A stretch of 64,000 bases of DNA from Clostridium puniceum. GTDB taxonomy: Bacteria; Bacillota; Clostridia; Clostridiales; Clostridiaceae. The notes beneath the pieces are model-generated. The model saw only the letters and a list, made by a program, of their open reading frames with translations. It had not been told where the DNA came from and did no database searches. The stretch is taken from NCBI RefSeq assembly GCF_002006345.1, contig NZ_LZZM01000073.1, forward strand, positions 28,912 to 92,911. The letters run 5' to 3'. Every line of letters starts with the position of its first letter. The stretch's first letter is position 1. Shown in pieces: positions 30,769 through 38,693 of this stretch. The position numbers were made by a program, and so were the translations under genes.

Positions 30769-30857
30769 ATTTTTTCCTCCTCAAAATTTACCTTGTGGTA
30801 GTTAGAACTCTTCCCAAACTTTTTCATCTAGACTAATAAGTTCTTCAGATCTTTATA

Positions 30858-31877
30858 TTAGAATTGATCTAAAAATCTAACATCACTTTCATATAATAAT
30901 CTTATATCATCTATTCCGTAATTTAACATTACCATTCTATCAACACCAAATCCAAAAGCAAATCCGCTGTAAACTTCCGGGTCAATACCACAGTTTCTAA
31001 GTACATTTGGATGAACCATTCCACAACCAAGAAGTTCTATCCATCCACTACCTTTACATACTTTGCAGCCTTCTCCTCGACAAACAAAACAAGTTGCATC
31101 CATTTCAGCTGATGGTTCTGTGAATGGGAAATGATGTGGTCTAAATTTAGTTTGAACCTTATTACCAAACATCTTTTTAGCAAATAATTCTAAAGTTCCT
31201 TTTAAATCTGCAAAAGTAACTCCTTTATCAATAACTAGCCCTTCCATTTGATAGAATATAGGGGAATGGGTAGCATCTACAGAGTCTGATCTATAAACCT
31301 TACCTGGAGATATCATCTTAATTGGTGGTTTTTGATTTTCCATTGTTCTAATTTGAACAGGTGAAGTTTGAGTTCTAAGTACTATATTATCATTAATATA
31401 CAAAGTATCTTGCTCACTTCTTGCGGGATGGTTTTTAGGGATGTTCAATGCTTCAAAATTATAGTAATCTAATTCAACTTCTGGACCTTCTTCAATTGTG
31501 AAACCCATTGAAATAAATATTTCTTCCATACTTTGAAGAGTCAAATCTAAAGGATGTCTTTTCCCTATAATTTTCTTCTTTCCCGGAAGTGAAATATCTA
31601 TAGTTTCACTTGCAAGTTTAGCTTCTCTTTCTTTGTCCTTTATATTCTTTATAGTCGAATCTAATTTTTCTTCTACTAAAGCTTTAGCTTCATTAACTAA
31701 CTTTCCAACTAATGGTCTTTCTTCAGGAGATAATTCCCCCATGCTTCTTAATATTGTAGTAAATTCACTTTTTTTACCTAAGAACTTAACTCTAATATCT
31801 TCTAATTCACTACTTTTAATAGCTGTTTCAATTTGCTTTAATGCAAGTTCTTGTAATTCTTTAAGTTTTTCTTTCAT
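30858..31877 (-). CDS. pheS: Phenylalanine--tRNA ligase alpha subunit
   Basis: 339 aa. N-terminal coiled-coil tRNA-binding arm (residues 1-90), then a class II aminoacyl-tRNA synthetase core with motif 2 [13 protein letters not shown] / [23 protein letters not shown] and motif 3 [14 protein letters not shown]. It carries [14 protein letters not shown], a cysteine-rich insert seen in Firmicutes PheS. It lies downstream of the T-box riboswitch at about 32040-32290. Confidence 0.97.
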   Translation of the reverse strand: MKEKLKELQELALKQIETAIKSSELEDIRVKFLGKKSEFTTILRSMGELSPEERPLVGKLVNEAKALVEEKLDSTIKNIKDKEREAKLASETIDISLPGKKKIIGKRHPLDLTLQSMEEIFISMGFTIEEGPEVELDYYNFEALNIPKNHPARSEQDTLYINDNIVLRTQTSPVQIRTMENQKPPIKMISPGKVYRSDSVDATHSPIFYQMEGLVIDKGVTFADLKGTLELFAKKMFGNKVQTKFRPHHFPFTEPSAEMDATCFVCRGEGCKVCKGSGWIELLGCGMVHPNVLRNCGIDPEVYSGFAFGFGVDRMVMLNYGIDDIRLLYESDVRFLDQF

Positions 31878-31922
31878 AATTGTTCTCCTTTCAGTAATAA
31901 ATTCAATTTAAATTAATCTTAT

Positions 31923-31976
31923 GACACATGAAATAACAATAATGACGCAATATACTAGATTGTTATTTATTTTACT
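31923..31976. repeat. Inverted-repeat element, short form
   Basis: GACACATGAAATAACAAT (31923-31940) faces ATTGTTATTTATTTTAC (from 31959). Related by sequence to the ends of the elements at 2130 and 38522. Confidence 0.5.
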
Positions 31977-32035
31977 ATAAGTACATTTAAATAAAACTAA
32001 ACTTCTAAATTGATTTTATTTATTAATTTTTTGTA

Positions 32036-32290
32036 TAAAAAAATCGTCCCCCTATAAAAAGGGACGAATTAATCCGCGTTACCACCCTAATTGGAACTTG
32101 ATAAATTTAACAAGCTACCCAACTCAATTAATATTAACGACTTTTCTTGCCGCTAGCTACTACTAATAATTCACAGCTAGAACTCCTGAGCGAACTTCAA
32201 TATCATATAATTTAAGAAGGCTTGCAGTCTATGACCTTCTCTCCCTTAAAACTCTTTTAATATCTACTCTCTCATTCACAGTTTTTAATT
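32036..32290 (-). ncRNA. T-box riboswitch, phenylalanine-type, upstream of pheST
   Basis: On the minus strand the conserved T-box AGGGTGGTAACGCGG (32073-32087 region) carries a TGGT bulge that pairs with the tRNA acceptor end. Upstream is a Stem I region with AGTTC; the triplet TTC (Phe codon; 32192-32194) is the likely specifier. Downstream is a terminator, TCGTCCC with GGGGACGA followed by seven T. Uncharged tRNA-Phe would stabilise the antiterminator and allow pheST transcription. The rest of the 606-bp gap holds a short repeat (31923-31976) and nothing else recognised. Confidence 0.95.
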
Positions 32291-32483
32291 ATTAAATTAA
32301 TACAACTAATTATACAAATAAAAAATAAAAATTTCAATAGTTTATCTCATTTTTATCTATAAATTAGCAAATATCAAACTTATTCATATGTATTCTAAAT
32401 AAACTATATATATTTAGATACTGTACATGGTTGTAATTTATCAAATTAATTAAAACTCATATATTAAATATCTTATGCTCTAT

Positions 32484-33013
32484 TTAACTAATCCATTCGC
32501 TTTTTAATATACCATATTCATATGTATCCTTCCAAATAGGTTCATCCTTCTCATCTTTAAAGAAATATATATTTTGTCTTAAGTGACCTTCTCTACGCAT
32601 TTTTAACCTTTCTAAAAGCTTCCACGAAGGTGGGTTTTTCGGATCACATCGGGCTATAATACGTCTAACATTAAGTTCTTTAAATGCATACTCCATAACA
32701 TTTGTGCAACCTTAAGTTGCATAACCTTTTCCTTGATAATTTGAATTAAATACATATCCAATTTCCAAGTATCAAAATCTTGTTTTACAAAATAAATATT
32801 ACCTATTAATTTATTGGTATCCTTCAAACATACTGCTAAAAACGAAGGATCTGTAATTCTTCTTATAGCTTCCTCTTTACATTTTTCCACTAAAAAAGGT
32901 TTATAAGGCTCAAATTTTAGTACTTCTTCATCACCGAAATATTCATATAAATCTTTCCAATCTCCCTTTTTAAATCCCCTTACAATAAGCCTTTCTGTCT
33001 CTAATTCCTCCAT
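32484..33013 (-). pseudogene. GNAT (RimJ/RimL type) N-acetyltransferase, disrupted
   Basis: The N-terminal part (MEELETERLIVRGFKKGDW...) and C-terminal part (MEYAFKELNVRRIIARCDPKNPPSWKLLERLKMRREG) are in different frames. A one-base deletion of a G near 32758 (TTG GAT where TTG GGA TAT is expected) causes the frameshift; once restored, the frame reads GYVFNSNYQGKGYAT, then a TAA at 32714-32712 where GAA (Glu) is expected, then GCTNVMEYAF. Two independent lesions mean a true pseudogene, not one sequencing error. It would have acetylated a protein or small-molecule amine. Confidence 0.9.
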
Positions 33014-33053
33014 TTAGCCTACAATTTTATATAAGCATGTTAAAAATACTGTA

Positions 33054-33836
33054 TCATACCCTATCTTGTCTTACCTTTTCATACATTATAACAGAGGTTG
33101 CTATTGCAACATTTAAAGATTCAGCATTTCCAGGCATTGGTATTTTAACCTTTGTATCTGCTAAAGCTAATACTTCTTCACTTACTCCATTACCTTCATT
33201 TCCAACAGTTAAAATCACTTTTCCACGCAAATCTTCTTGAAAGAAATCTTTATCAGTATCTAATGATGTTACAAGTAAATTAAAACCATCATTTTTTAAA
33301 CTATTAACAAAAGAGAAATTGTCATCATCATAGTAAATAGGAATGTAAAATATTGATCCCATTGTCGATCTAATTGTCTTTTCATTATATATATCAACCG
33401 TTCCTTTAGTTAATATTATTCCTTGAACACCTGCTGCATGCGCAGTTCTAATTATAGTACCTAAATTACCTGGGTCTTGCAGCTTATCACAAAGCAAATA
33501 AAAATTTCCATTTGCTTGCATTGGCATTACATTCATATTTGTAACTGCAAGTATTCCTTGTGGATTTTCTGTAGAAATTAATTCTTTAAATAAATTATCA
33601 CTTATTTCATAAATTTTCATATTTTCATTTATATGATTTGATAAAAATTTATGTATCTTTTCACTTCCATCTTTTGTCACAATTAAATACTCTATATCTA
33701 CATTTGCTTTAAATGCTTCTTGAACTAATCTAAAACCTTCAATTATATATTGGCTGCTTTTATTCCTATTTTTTCTTTCTTTAAGTTTTTTTGTATTCTT
33801 AAACAAGTTATTATCTTTACTTTCAATGAACACCAA
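33054..33836 (-). CDS. SpoU/TrmH family RNA 2'-O-methyltransferase
   Basis: About 260 aa from the TTG start (LVFIESKDNN) chosen because it sits 9 bp after GAGG; GTG three bases downstream is also possible. An N-terminal substrate-binding domain (NKSSQYIIEGFRLVQEA) is followed by the trefoil-knot SpoU domain (LLCDKLQDPGNLGTIIRTAHAAGV, VGNEGNGVSEEVL, KIPMPGNAESLNVAIATSVIMYE). It methylates a ribose in rRNA or tRNA. The partly decayed Trk/Ktr gene upstream may once have shared its transcript. Confidence 0.92.
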   Translation of the reverse strand: MVFIESKDNNLFKNTKKLKERKNRNKSSQYIIEGFRLVQEAFKANVDIEYLIVTKDGSEKIHKFLSNHINENMKIYEISDNLFKELISTENPQGILAVTNMNVMPMQANGNFYLLCDKLQDPGNLGTIIRTAHAAGVQGIILTKGTVDIYNEKTIRSTMGSIFYIPIYYDDDNFSFVNSLKNDGFNLLVTSLDTDKDFFQEDLRGKVILTVGNEGNGVSEEVLALADTKVKIPMPGNAESLNVAIATSVIMYEKVRQDRV

Positions 33837-33994
33837 AGTCCCACACCTCAAAACTATTTAACTTTTCTGCCTATCATATCTTCAAACCTGCAAAAATCAT
33901 TACTAGAACCAAGCGCTACTAAAATATAGCTATTTATCTTTTAATGATTTATTTATACCACTCCTCTAAAGGTTTAATCTCAATTATACTATAT

Positions 33995-34261
33995 TCTGAA
34001 GACACATGAACTCAAGCGCACCCATTTCAACTAAAAGCATTATTATTACTTTACAAAAATTGTTCTAATGAGTTCCTGTATCTACAGTAACAAGTCCAGT
34101 AATACATACTGCTGAAATTGATATAAAAATGGAATCTAAAAAATTTGTATATTCCCATCAACTTACGAAATTGGTTCACTGAGTATAACTCCTCCAATTA
34201 ATATAACTAATGCAAATCCTATTACAAATATTTGAACCGCATTAAGTTTTAATTTTTTCAT
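33995..34261 (-). pseudogene. TrkH/KtrB potassium transporter remnant
   Basis: From ATG 34261 the minus strand reads KKLKLNAVQIFVIGFALV, then ILIGGVILSEPIS and a stop. In neighbouring frames homology continues: FLDSIFISISAVCITGLV then TVDTGTH (near 34080-34150) and VIIMLLVEMGALEFM (near 34000-34050). SAVCITGLVTVDTGT is the selectivity-filter region of TrkH/KtrB. At least three frame breaks occur and only the first ~90 codons remain; the remaining ~350 codons and KtrA are missing. A MITE copy lies 33 bp upstream. Confidence 0.85.
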
Positions 34262-34293
34262 TAAAGCTTCTGCTATACTCTCACCCCAAAGGT

Positions 34294-34404
34294 TAATATA
34301 TATGTTCTAAAAAATTTTGTTCATTAAGATTTAATTTCTATATTAGAGTGATTGAATAAGACAACCAACTAAATTATGAACTTTCTTAATTAGAACTTAT
34401 ATAA
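34294..34404 (-). repeat. 110-bp MITE-like repeat, copy 1
   Basis: The same ~110-bp sequence occurs at 37983-38095 and 42435-42547 in the other orientation, with only a few differences (e.g. the CTTATCC/CTTGTCC/CTTATTC site). The ends form imperfect inverted repeats of about 30 bp (22 of 30 match) with core TATATAwGTTCTAA and GTTCAT. No ORF; AT-rich flanks. This copy lies next to the Trk/Ktr pseudogene. Confidence 0.85.
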
Positions 34405-34559
34405 TATTATTATATTTTTAATTTTTAAGAATAAATTTAATAATATATTTTATATTGTATATACTCTTATTATTTACATTATAAAATATACCTATAATTC
34501 TTGTCATTACTAATATAAAATTTCCATAAAGTATGTTAGCATATATTTTTTTATATAAA

Positions 34560-34587
34560 ACAAAATGCGACCTGAGCCGCATTTTAT
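34560..34587 (-). terminator. Terminator of the infC-rpmI-rplT operon
   Basis: AAAATGCG pairs with CGCATTTT (34562-34569 and 34578-34585), 3 to 30 bp downstream of the rplT stop, with TTTTGTTTT following on the minus strand. The ~200 bp beyond it (34405-34559) is AT-rich with no recognisable gene. Confidence 0.8.
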
Positions 34588-34590
34588 GTA

Positions 34591-34950
34591 CTAAGCATTT
34601 AATTGTTTTTTAGCAACTTCTACTAATTCAGTAAACGCTTTAGGATCATTTATAGCTATTTCAGATAACATTTTTCTATTGATATCTATTCCAGCTAATT
34701 TTATTCCGTTCATGAATTTTGAATATGATAAATCGTTCATTCTTGTAGCAGCGTTAATTCTTGCAATCCATACGCTTCTATAATCTCTCTTTTTATTTTT
34801 TCTTCCAACATAAGAGTTTCTTAACGCTCTTATTACTGATTCATTAGCAGTTTTATATAACTTACTTTTTCCACCGTAGTATCCCTTTGCAAGTTTTAAA
34901 ACTTTTTTATGATTTTTACGAGAATTCTTCGCTCTCTTTACTCTTGCCAT
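34591..34950 (-). CDS. rplT: 50S ribosomal protein L20
   Basis: 119 aa, the standard length. Lys/Arg-rich N-terminal extension ([33 protein letters not shown]) and globular domain ([16 protein letters not shown]). L20 binds 23S rRNA early in assembly and in Bacillus represses its own operon by binding the leader. It is the last gene of infC-rpmI-rplT and is followed by a terminator. Confidence 0.98.
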   Translation of the reverse strand: MARVKRAKNSRKNHKKVLKLAKGYYGGKSKLYKTANESVIRALRNSYVGRKNKKRDYRSVWIARINAATRMNDLSYSKFMNGIKLAGIDINRKMLSEIAINDPKAFTELVEVAKKQLNA

Positions 34951-34977
34951 TACTTAAACCTCCTGTGTTTAACTATA

Positions 34978-35175
34978 TTATAGGTATGGTAATAATTTCT
35001 TCATTACTTTTTCTTGTGTCTTTGAAACATATCCAGCTTTTCTAAGATTTCTCTTAGTCTTTGAGCTCTTCTTTGTTAAGATATGACTCTTAAACGCTTT
35101 AGCTCTCTTTAATTTTCCTGTACCTGTCTTTCTGAATCTTTTTGCTGCACCTCTATGAGTTTTCATTTTTGGCAT
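34978..35175 (-). CDS. rpmI: 50S ribosomal protein L35
   Basis: 65 aa. Begins [24 protein letters not shown], the L35 signature, and is very basic. It lies 27 bp upstream of rplT and about 21 bp downstream of infC, the usual operon order. Confidence 0.98.
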   Translation of the reverse strand: MPKMKTHRGAAKRFRKTGTGKLKRAKAFKSHILTKKSSKTKRNLRKAGYVSKTQEKVMKKLLPYL

Positions 35176-35196
35176 GATTTAAATCCTCCTCTCAAG

Positions 35197-35709
35197 TTAT
35201 GCCTTTTTAGGCCCTAAAACCATTGTCATATTTCTGCCTTCTCTTTTGGGTCTCTTTTCCATTAGGCAGACATCTTCCAATTTAGATAGAAAATTATCAA
35301 GGATCTTTTCTCCCATATGAGCAAGTTCCATTTCTCTTCCTCTAAATCTAACAGTGATTTTAACTTTATCTCCTTCTAATAGGAACTTTCTGGCATTTTT
35401 TGCTTTTATATCAATGTCATGTTCCTCAATAGTTAGACTACATCTTACTTCTTTAATGCTTACAATTTTTTGTTTTTTCTTAGCATCTTTTTCTTTCTTA
35501 GATTGCTCATATATATACTTACCAAAGTCCATAATCTTACAAACCGGTGGTGTCGCATTAGGAGAAATCATAACTAAGTCTAAGTCTTTTTCTTCTGCAA
35601 GTCTTCTTGCTTCTACGGTTGGGATAACACCTAATTGCTCCCCATCGCTTCCAATTACTCTAAGTTCTTTTTCTCTAATTTCTTCATTCATAGAAAAATC
35701 TTTATTAAT
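35197..35709 (-). CDS. infC: Translation initiation factor IF-3
   Basis: About 170 aa. IF-3 prevents premature 50S joining and checks the start codon. N-terminal domain ([40 protein letters not shown]), a short linker, and a C-terminal domain ([23 protein letters not shown]). The start chosen is ATT at 35709, 8 bp after GGAGG; the GTG at 35718 lies inside that ribosome-binding site. ATT starts are a hallmark of infC genes and allow self-regulation by IF-3. Confidence 0.96.
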   Translation of the reverse strand: MNKDFSMNEEIREKELRVIGSDGEQLGVIPTVEARRLAEEKDLDLVMISPNATPPVCKIMDFGKYIYEQSKKEKDAKKKQKIVSIKEVRCSLTIEEHDIDIKAKNARKFLLEGDKVKITVRFRGREMELAHMGEKILDNFLSKLEDVCLMEKRPKREGRNMTMVLGPKKA

Positions 35710-35721
35710 ATTTTTCACCTC

Positions 35722-35870
35722 CGAAAAACTCTATACATAATAAAAAGACGGCCATAAGCCGTCTCATATTATCAATACTTAATGCATAGATATCCAAAAC
35801 CCATACTAGTAGTAACAAACACTGTAGGGTGAGAAACGGCTGTTTCTTCTTAACAAAATTGAGTATATCA
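35722..35870 (-). ncRNA. Ribosomal L20 / infC leader
   Basis: The ~150-nt region before infC (minus strand) contains a terminator hairpin GACGGCTTATGGCCGTC followed by TTTTT (35739-35760) and an upstream structured stretch starting near AAACAGCCGTTTC, with complementary segments. This arrangement is that of the Firmicutes L20 leader (Rfam L20_leader), where L20 binding favours termination. A 61-aa ORF here is a shadow of this RNA. Confidence 0.85.
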
Positions 35871-35876
35871 TGATTA

Positions 35877-36794
35877 TTAATACATGTCAATGTTTTTTGC
35901 TATTATTTTTTTAGGTTTAAATTTATCATCATATTCACAAAAAATCACTTTATCCTCAAATACATTTTTTATTGTATCTAAAAACTCCTTATTTGTACAG
36001 TTTTCTTTCCCATAAATAATTATATTTTTAGGTGCATTGGTTATAAGTCCACTTATTAATACATCTTCCATATTTAATTCTATTGCACCTTGCTCTGCTG
36101 TAATTTCTTTTAAAAAATCATAATATAAGTTTTTACCTTCTTTATTTTTCACTATATAATTATTATTTTCTTCTATTATTATATTTATTTCTTCTATTTT
36201 ACTTTCTTGTATCTCTACGAAATATTTTAATAATTTTATAAATTCCTTATACTCCTTTTCTACCATATATATTTCTATTACTTTATCTATAATCTTTTCT
36301 ATATCCCCTCTAAGTTTTCTCATTCTAAAAGTTATAAAACCATCTATATTAATCTCCTGCTTTTCACTTATACATTCTCTTATTTTCTCTATCATGGAGT
36401 TTATTCTATTTAGACAATATGCAGACTGTTCATTTTTAGTCTTTTCTTCACATTTTAATACTTTCATTATTTCATCTTCTGCTTCTAATATTTCATTTTG
36501 CTTTAGAAAAAAATAATTATCAGTTAAAAACTCAAACATTTCTTTTTTTCTATAATTATCAATAACTATTCTATATAAAATATTACTAACATATAAGTTA
36601 ATAATCTCTTTTATTTTTTCGTTATAATATTCTTCTTCACAAATTATCTTAATTATATGAGTTTTTCCTTCTATACTCTCAACAAAACCTATTAAAATAT
36701 CTTTTTTCTTAAGTAAATCTCTTAGCTCTTGCAAGTCATAAGAAAAATTCAGATCTTCATTATAAGCTAATTTTAAAATAAGCATGGATTTCAC
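35877..36794 (-). CDS. ytxC: YtxC-like sporulation protein
   Basis: 305 aa, rich in Lys and Glu, with no signal peptide or membrane segment. The family (YtxC, DUF) is linked to sporulation in Bacillus, and its usual genomic place near infC/thrS matches this one. Distinct parts are NEDLNFSYDLQELRDLLKKKDI at the N-terminus and EGKNLYYDFLKEITAEQGAIEL in the C-terminal third. Molecular function is unknown. It has its own start with a GGGAG site and is separated from infC by the leader. Confidence 0.75.
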   Translation of the reverse strand: MKSMLILKLAYNEDLNFSYDLQELRDLLKKKDILIGFVESIEGKTHIIKIICEEEYYNEKIKEIINLYVSNILYRIVIDNYRKKEMFEFLTDNYFFLKQNEILEAEDEIMKVLKCEEKTKNEQSAYCLNRINSMIEKIRECISEKQEINIDGFITFRMRKLRGDIEKIIDKVIEIYMVEKEYKEFIKLLKYFVEIQESKIEEINIIIEENNNYIVKNKEGKNLYYDFLKEITAEQGAIELNMEDVLISGLITNAPKNIIIYGKENCTNKEFLDTIKNVFEDKVIFCEYDDKFKPKKIIAKNIDMY

Positions 36795-37070
36795 TCCCTT
36801 CTTAATATTAGTATGTATTAAAAATTTATAGCTATTCAGAATTTATATTTTATTTTATCAGTGTGTATATTCCATTTCTGATATTTAATGATGTTGTTCG
36901 TTGACAGATTATATTTTTAAGTTCAAAATATACCATATACCTTAGTTTTAGTAAAAAACAATTATATATAAGTTGTAAAAAATAATCTACTCAAAAATGC
37001 GTTACTGCAATTTAATTCCATTAAAAATTTAAAATTGCAACATATATAAATTTAATTAAAGGAGAATTAT

Positions 37071-37775
37071 ATGCATTGTTTCATTGATTATAGAGTTACT
37101 AATGAAGAATTAGTGAACCTTTCAAAATTAAATATAAATCCAATACTAGTGCCTAAGTGTAATGATGTTTATGAAGCTATAAATGGTCATCCTGATATTC
37201 AATTAAATATACTAAAAAATAAATCTTCTGCTCAAATCATCGTTCAAAAAAATATCCGTGAGAATTTTAAGAAAAATCTCAAATCAAACGATATTAAATA
37301 TATTGTTTCAAATAAGTCATTGTCCAATACATATCCTAATAATATTATTTTAAATTCTTTGATTTTGAAAAATCATTTTATCCATAATTTAAAGTTTACA
37401 GATGAAAATCTATTAGAATCCCAAAATTTCAAAACACAAATCAATGTTTCTCAAGGATATACTAAATGTTCTATTCTTCCAGTTCGAGATAATGTATTAA
37501 TAACAAGTGACAATGGCATTTTTAACATTCTGAAAGACTATAACTTCCATCTTCTTTTGCTTCCTCCTGGAGACATATTATTACCATCATTAAATTATGG
37601 TTTTATAGGGGGTGTTGGAGGTATGATTTCTAATGATAAGATGGCTTTCTTTGGTGATTTAGATAGTTACAAATGGGGTGATGAAATAAAAAATTTTCTT
37701 TATAAGTATGATGTTTCACCCATTGCATTAAAAAAAGGAAAATTAATAGATAGAGGCAGCTTACTTACCCTTTAA
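37071..37775 (+). CDS. DUF6873-like protein (agmatine-deiminase/GME fold)
   Basis: 234 aa, no signal peptide. ISVSQGYTKCSILPVRDN-type segment (about 134-150) and the Gly-rich C-terminal motif YGFIGGVGGMISNDKMAFFGDL are typical of the DUF6873 family, which is predicted to share the GME (guanidino-group modifying) fold. Function is unknown; no catalytic Cys of the deiminase type can be assigned with confidence. It lies alone, divergent from ytxC, with AAGGAGAATT before the start. Confidence 0.65.
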   Translation: MHCFIDYRVTNEELVNLSKLNINPILVPKCNDVYEAINGHPDIQLNILKNKSSAQIIVQKNIRENFKKNLKSNDIKYIVSNKSLSNTYPNNIILNSLILKNHFIHNLKFTDENLLESQNFKTQINVSQGYTKCSILPVRDNVLITSDNGIFNILKDYNFHLLLLPPGDILLPSLNYGFIGGVGGMISNDKMAFFGDLDSYKWGDEIKNFLYKYDVSPIALKKGKLIDRGSLLTL

Positions 37776-37982
37776 CCATGTCCATTATATAATATGATTT
37801 CTATTTTTTTGTGTTACTTTTACATACCCTCTATTTCCACAATATATTGTATTGTGAAAATTTTTAAATAAAAAAATCAATGTCATAATTTATAGTGCAT
37901 TTCTAAATTTAATGGAACACATTATAAAATCTAACCTTGATTTTTTGTATAATTTAAAATTATTATTTCGTTATAAATATTT

Positions 37983-38095
37983 ATATATATAAGTTCTAAT
38001 TAAGAAAGTTCATAATTTAGTTGGTTGTCTTATCCAATCACTCTAATATAGAAATTAAATCTTAATGAACAAAATTTTTTAGAACATATATATTA
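37983..38095 (+). repeat. 110-bp MITE-like repeat, copy 2
   Basis: Sequence nearly identical to the copies at 34294 (opposite orientation) and 42435. It lies in the 380-bp gap after the DUF6873-like gene; the 207 bp before it (37776-37982) are AT-rich with no recognised feature. Confidence 0.85.
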
Positions 38096-38155
38096 AATTT
38101 TTCTCTTTTAATTTAGTGAAAACTTATTTACTAAGAATCTAATATTTCCTTGCAG

Positions 38156-38320
38156 CTATCTTATTAACCTTTTCTTTATTTCTTCTCCTAATCTCTCTAC
38201 TTTTTCTTTAACAAAATCCCTCATATCTAGTATTTCATTGGTCATCTCTTGAGCTAATCCTTTCATTTCATAACCCATTCTTTCTGCTTTTTTTATCATT
38301 TCTTTAGTGAAATTATCCAT
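38156..38320 (-). CDS. Small 54-aa helical protein (unrecognised)
   Basis: Reading from ATG 38320 after an excellent AAAGGAGAAGG site, the protein is MDNFTKEMIKKAERMGYEM... ending KRLIR, then TAG at 38158-38156. It is highly charged (many Lys and Glu), contains no Cys, and its repeating hydrophobic residues (Met/Leu/Ile/Val about every 3-4) predict one long amphipathic helix. Codon use and the strong ribosome-binding site support a real gene. Function is not known; it may be a membrane-surface or regulatory small protein. Confidence 0.7.
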   Translation of the reverse strand: MDNFTKEMIKKAERMGYEMKGLAQEMTNEILDMRDFVKEKVERLGEEIKKRLIR

Positions 38321-38521
38321 TTTAACCTTCTCCTTTCATAGAATATTTTTATGATGTTTCAATTTTATATAAAATACTAATAAAGATGCTTTAATATTGA
38401 AAATATTTTATCTATATTAATAAGTTTGCCCCTAACATAGAAATATTATTATTAAAAGTTTAACTTTATTATAAATTTCTTTATTTGCCTAAATAGCTTC
38501 ATATTAGAATAAATCAATTAA

Positions 38522-38582
38522 GGCATATTCCACAAAATAACAAACATGCTACTATATTGACTTGTTATTTTCTTTCATATAG
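38522..38582. repeat. Inverted-repeat element, 61-bp short form
   Basis: GGCATATTCCACAAAATAAC faces GTTATTTTCTTTCATATAGC with an 18-bp or so centre. The right arm matches the right end of the element at 2130 (TTGACTcGTTATTTTCTTTCAT). It lies in the 373-bp gap before the ABC-F gene. Confidence 0.6.
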
Positions 38583-38693
38583 CTAAATTCTTTAAAATTC
38601 TAGAAAATTACTTTGACATAGTAGCTTTCTATCATTTAAACTATTTTAGTATAGATTTAAATAAGAATTATTTTATATTTTAGGAGGCAATTG

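Noticed and set aside
35705..35890. 61-aa minus-strand ORF over the infC leader
   Set aside because: Overlaps the structured L20-type leader and its terminator; no ribosome-binding site, so treated as a shadow.
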